A stretch of DNA of 64,000 nucleotides from Pseudomonas profundi (GTDB taxonomy: Bacteria; Pseudomonadota; Gammaproteobacteria; Pseudomonadales; Pseudomonadaceae): positions 220,749 to 284,748 of the forward strand of contig NZ_VTPZ01000004.1 in assembly GCF_008638305.1 (NCBI RefSeq). Reading direction: 5' to 3'. Below are positions 63,530 through 64,000 of this stretch, piece by piece (within the stretch, counting starts at the first letter, position 1; every line of letters starts with the position of its first letter). The notes below the pieces were generated by a model that was not told the DNA's origin, did no database searches, and worked only from the letters and a program-made list of their open reading frames with translations. Both the position numbers and the translations under genes were made by a program.

Positions 63530-64000
63530 TCAACCCGCGGGCTGGCTCGTTGTAGCCCCGCTCGATTGTTGCAGCCGATAGGCGCTGGCCAGCCCGACCA
63601 TTGCGACCAGCACGCCAGCCAGGCCGATCATGGGCAGTGAGAACATCTGGGTCACCTGCGCGCCGAGGGCTGCGCCAGCGCCCTGGCCGAGAAACATCAT
63701 CGAGCCGTTGAGCGCCATCACCACCTGTCTGGCTTCAGGCGCGGCCTCCATCAGCTGCGCCTGGACCAGCGGGCTCAGGGTGAACAGCGCGCACGAGCCC
63801 AGCAATACCGCCGATCCCATGCCGAGCCAGCTGAACAGGCCGAGCCCGGTGAGCCACAGCATCGAGCAGAGATAGAGCAGCTGGGTCAGCGCGATAATCA
63901 CGAAGATGAGCCTGAGTAGCTGGCCGGCGCGATCCGGCGACGCGAACCTGCCCGCGATGCTGATGCCGCATATCGCCCCGACGCCAACCAACATCTGTGA
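63530..64000 (-). CDS. MFS transporter (DHA1-like), partial at window edge
   Basis: The minus-strand frame is open from the window edge to a stop at 63530, giving about 156 residues of the C-terminal part of a major facilitator transporter. GISIAGRF and the later MALNGSMMFLGQGAGAALGAQV, six or so membrane segments, resemble DHA1 drug/sugar efflux proteins. The sequence does not look like ArsJ. The start lies beyond the window; an internal ATG at 63994 is not the true start. Confidence 0.8.
   Translation of the reverse strand, partial: SQMLVGVGAICGISIAGRFASPDRAGQLLRLIFVIIALTQLLYLCSMLWLTGLGLFSWLGMGSAVLLGSCALFTLSPLVQAQLMEAAPEARQVVMALNGSMMFLGQGAGAALGAQVTQMFSLPMIGLAGVLVAMVGLASAYRLQQSSGATTSQPAG

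Noticed and set aside
63530-64000. ArsJ as identity of the last gene
   Set aside because: The visible half has DHA1 efflux-type motifs, lacks ArsJ-like sequence and points the opposite way from arsH and GAPDH.

Overview
The window looks like a chromosome segment of a gammaproteobacterium of the Pseudomonadaceae, most likely a Halopseudomonas-type (P. pertucinogena-group) or other marine pseudomonad. The evidence is high GC, an OprD-family porin, malate synthase G, an arsH/GAPDH pair, a 6S RNA locus in the ygfA-ssrS-zapA-ygfB-pepP-ubiH-ubiI order usual for pseudomonads, and a full curli system. The species call is inference; no 16S or other marker gene lies in the window. No tRNA, rRNA, CRISPR array, transposase, integrase or phage gene was seen.

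Region by region. 1-1.25 kb: the end of a Na+/H+ antiporter gene and a CopD-like membrane protein. 1.4-11.4 kb: curli biogenesis (csgD-E-F-G, csgB, a long csgA). This is followed by a convergent DUF1538 / PII-like / CBS operon, a DsbA-family oxidoreductase with a DUF3087 protein, a broken lipoprotein gene and a third curlin-repeat gene. 11.4-16 kb: the AMPylase SelO, a potassium channel, a phosphodiesterase, a small periplasmic protein, RarD and a DUF3565 protein. 16-25.3 kb: an O-acetyltransferase behind a 0.5 kb gene-free stretch, DUF503 with a UMF1 transporter, an OprD porin, a GST-like protein, a guanidinium exporter under a guanidine-II riboswitch, a MOSC protein and YghU. 25.3-32.8 kb: a Fur-box-linked TonB-dependent receptor, a secreted zinc metalloprotease whose prodomain-like partner is a separate gene, and a PepSY-PepSY-response regulator-histidine kinase operon.

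32.8-45.3 kb is metabolic: malate synthase G, an alpha/beta hydrolase, a DUF2059 protein, a 2OG-Fe(II) oxygenase, a DUF523 protein, and serA facing a D-2-hydroxyglutarate dehydrogenase. It continues with an FAH-family protein, an SdiA-regulated protein, rpiA and ilvA. 45.3-52 kb: an EVE protein, a 42-residue membrane protein, ygfA, 6S RNA, zapA with a ZapB-like partner, ygfB, pepP and two ubiquinone hydroxylases. 52-64 kb: iron ABC transporter genes (binding protein and permease separated by a terminator, with no ATPase in the window), gcvT-gcvH-gcvP, mgtE with a duplicated N domain, arsH with an accessory GAPDH, and the start-truncated end of an MFS gene at the window edge.

Functional links: CsgD probably controls the curli genes, CsgG/E/F export and anchor the subunits, and three different subunits could be available. 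SerA and D-2-hydroxyglutarate dehydrogenase form a coupled serine-synthesis pair. Iron acquisition is represented twice, each time behind a Fur-like box. The least explained parts are the DUF1538/PII-like/CBS operon, the split protease/prodomain pair, the orphan curlin repeat tail between csgB and csgA, and the broken lipoprotein gene beside the third curlin.
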